Both the position numbers and the translations under genes were made by a program. A stretch of 12,404 nucleotides of DNA from Candidatus Pacearchaeota archaeon (lineage in GTDB: Archaea > Nanoarchaeota > Nanoarchaeia > Pacearchaeales > GW2011-AR1), in contig NZER01000343.1 of NCBI GenBank assembly GCA_002690445.1, forward strand, positions 1 through 12,404. The letters run 5' to 3'. This document shows, piece after piece, positions 11,219 through 12,404 of this stretch; within the stretch, counting starts at the first letter, position 1; each line of letters starts with the position of its first letter. The notes under the pieces are model-generated. The model saw nothing but the letters and a program-made list of their open reading frames with translations. It did not search any database and was not told where the DNA came from.

Positions 11219-11737
11219 ATGCAGAAACCTGTTAAGAGAGTAAGCCGCGTCATGACGGCGAGGGAGAAGAAGGCGTTAGGCGAGCTTGACGAGAGGACAA
11301 GGAAGAAGAGGATCCACCAGGAGAACTTCCTTCGTGGGCTGAAGGAAACCGGGACGATCCGTAACGGTTTGAATAAGGCTGGGGTAACGAGGCAGACGTA
11401 TTATGAGTGGATGGAGGGTGATCCGGAGTTTCCTGACAGGGTTTTAGATGCACGGCAGGAGTTTGCGGAGGCGTTAGAGGAGGTAGTGGTAGGAATTGTT
11501 ATGGATCCCGAGATGGTGAAGAAGGTTCCCATCTTGGCAATTACGTTATTGAATGCTAATCTACCCAATAAGTATCGTCCGACGGCGATTGTCCAGGACG
11601 AGACGGCACGTGACTTGCTCAGGGAGTGGAGGAAGGCTGCGAAGGAGCAGCCGGTGGAGGTACGGAAGGCAGCCAGTGGGCTGGATGTGCCGGTAGAGCA
11701 GCAGATTGACGAGATATTGAGGAAGAAGCAAGGATGA
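11219..11737 (+). CDS. terS: terminase small-subunit-like DNA-binding protein
   Basis: A 172-residue protein. Residues 36-67 (NFLRGLKETGTIRNGLNKAG, VTRQTYYEWMEGDPEFPD) are the typical helix-turn-helix of phage small terminases, in which a new-cell-entry step is followed by an R-x-T-x-Y-x-W recognition helix and an acidic turn. Helices follow (DARQEFAEALEEVVVGIV), and the tail is basic and then acidic. The small terminase recognises the packaging site in the phage DNA and feeds it to the large subunit, whose gene begins at 12274. GGGGG lies 9 bases before ATG 11219. The iteron array and hairpin lie directly upstream, where cos or pac binding sites are usually found. A general HTH regulator is the alternative. 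Confidence 0.82.
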   Translation: MQKPVKRVSRVMTAREKKALGELDERTRKKRIHQENFLRGLKETGTIRNGLNKAGVTRQTYYEWMEGDPEFPDRVLDARQEFAEALEEVVVGIVMDPEMVKKVPILAITLLNANLPNKYRPTAIVQDETARDLLREWRKAAKEQPVEVRKAASGLDVPVEQQIDEILRKKQG

Positions 11738-11748
11738 GAGGAACAGTT

Positions 11749-12207
11749 ATGAATAGGATATGGAATAGGGTATCGGGATATTTCCGAACGGAATCATCTA
11801 GAAGGTCTGCTTCGCCGATAGAGTGTCTTGGGCTATCGAGTAGAGCACGCAACAGTCTTCGGCGTGGTGGCATTAGGACGGTAAAAGATCTTATGGGATG
11901 TAGTTCCAAGGAGTTGATCAGGATAAGGAACTTTGGTGTTGTGAGTCAGGTAGAGGTAGAGGAGAGGCTTTACGAGCACGGGTTTATCAGTAGCCCTCCG
12001 GCCAATATTGCTAAAGTTATGAAGAAACGCGCATATATGAAGCAGTACAATCTACGGAGGGTGGAGTTCCGGGAGCACTGTCGGGTTGTCGAGTCTCAAC
12101 ACAAGCTTGATGAAGAGCCTTCGGACAAACGACGCAGGGAGGGGTTCATACAGCATCATAGGGAGATACCGGCTATGATGAGGAAGAAACAGCATGTCGA
12201 AGCCTAA
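11749..12207 (+). CDS. protein with RNA polymerase alpha C-terminal-like domain
   Basis: A 152-residue protein. Residues 22-78 (SPIECLGLSSRARNSLRRGG, IRTVKDLMGCSSKELIRIRN, FGVVSQVEVEERLYEHGF) align with the helix-hairpin-helix fold of the RpoA C-terminal domain. By that alignment the DNA-contact residues R265 and N268 of E. coli alpha correspond to R32 and N35, E302 to E69, but K298 is replaced by V65. The remaining 75 residues are basic and unfamiliar. It lies between the terminase genes. It could bind UP-element-like DNA, mimic alpha or act in packaging. ATG 11749 has AGAGGA about 7 bases upstream; ATG 11734, overlapping the terS stop, is the alternative. Confidence 0.82.
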   Translation: MNRIWNRVSGYFRTESSRRSASPIECLGLSSRARNSLRRGGIRTVKDLMGCSSKELIRIRNFGVVSQVEVEERLYEHGFISSPPANIAKVMKKRAYMKQYNLRRVEFREHCRVVESQHKLDEEPSDKRRREGFIQHHREIPAMMRKKQHVEA

Positions 12208-12277
12208 GAGTCCGGCGAAACGGAAGAAGATGAGGAAGAAATCCCGAAGACAGGATAAGGTCGGGAAGAAGAGATGA
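12194..12277 (+). CDS. 27-residue highly basic peptide
   Basis: MSKPKSPAKRKKMRKKSRRQ continues with seven further residues. Fifteen of 27 residues are lysine or arginine. GAGGAAG lies about 8 bases before ATG 12194. The start overlaps the preceding gene by 14 bases and the stop overlaps the large-terminase start as ATGA, so it sits in a coupled chain. It could bind DNA or act only as a translational leader for the terminase. A chance frame in purine-rich DNA is possible. Confidence 0.5.
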   Translation: MSKPKSPAKRKKMRKKSRRQDKVGKKR

Positions 12278-12404
12278 CGACTGCGACTCGTGAGACACTG
12301 ACGACGTACCTGTATGACCGTATTGGGTTCGTCCCGACGACGGCACAGGGGATTATCCTGTCCTCGCCACACCGGTTCAACCTTGTGGCAGGCGGTGAGC
12401 AGGC
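12274..12404 (+). CDS. terL: terminase large subunit, N-terminal fragment
   Basis: The first 43 codons of a gene that runs off the right edge, starting MTTATRETLTTYLYDRIGFV and containing FVPTTAQ, HRFNLVAGGEQ. F-x-P-T-x-A-Q is the adenine-binding Q motif region, and (R/F)-x-L-V-A-G-G-E/R-(Q/S)-x-G-K-S is the Walker A approach of phage large terminases; the window ends just before the lysine. The large subunit is the packaging ATPase and nuclease. AAGAAGAG lies just upstream of the ATG, which overlaps the previous stop as ATGA. Its neighbour terS supports the call. Confidence 0.82.
   Translation, partial: MTTATRETLTTYLYDRIGFVPTTAQGIILSSPHRFNLVAGGEQ

Overview
This window reads as part of the genome of a tailed double-stranded DNA phage, or a prophage-like element, of an unidentified bacterium. 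The evidence is dense packing of very small genes, repeated ATGA stop/start overlaps, strong AGGAGG-type ribosome binding sites, sigma70-like promoters, and a terminase gene pair at the right end. I see no integrase, tRNA, rRNA, IS element or CRISPR array. The host cannot be named from this sequence.

The layout is divergent. From about 10539 down to base 1, all genes lie on the minus strand and appear to form a long early or DNA-metabolism operon. A strong promoter sits at 10576-10604 (TTGACA, 17 bp, TATGCT) and an internal one at 5110-5139 (TTGACA, 18 bp, TATGAT, with an inverted repeat in the spacer). The promoter-proximal half (10539 to about 4650) is mostly tiny proteins, many with paired CxxC motifs, plus two HTPGPW-type phage proteins, an ArdC-like antirestriction protein (5982-6893) and a 40-residue one-helix membrane protein. 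The distal half (4645 to 1) is a replication/recombination module: an excisionase/MerR-type HTH protein, an OB-fold-like protein with an acidic tail that resembles a single-stranded DNA-binding protein, a PD-(D/E)XK nuclease, a RepA/AAA_25-like RecA-fold ATPase, a second HTH protein, a conserved phage protein, and the start of a probable RusA-like Holliday-junction resolvase.

Bases 10605-11218 hold no convincing gene but are full of repeats. There is a cluster of GGCACT and TTGTGC elements, then ten copies of the heptamer GTAAAGT/ACTTTAC in about 260 bp. These include two identical 17-bp palindromes and a 10-bp-phased tandem run, followed by a long hairpin flanked by 17-bp direct repeats. It could be a control region, a replication origin or a packaging-recognition site.

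From 11219 the plus strand carries the packaging module: a small-terminase-like HTH protein, a stand-alone protein with an RNA polymerase alpha C-terminal-domain-like fold, a 27-residue highly basic peptide, and the first 43 codons of the large terminase, cut by the window edge just before its Walker A lysine.

Two intergenic elements on the minus strand (5711-5798 and 8690-8775) share conserved ends and the same three-helix fold although their helix sequences differ. They look like two copies of one structured RNA, each ending in the ribosome binding site of the next gene. Several small genes not obvious from length alone were found by reading ribosome binding sites and overlaps: 4786-4914, 5805-5960, 8319-8498, 9516-9575 and 12194-12277.
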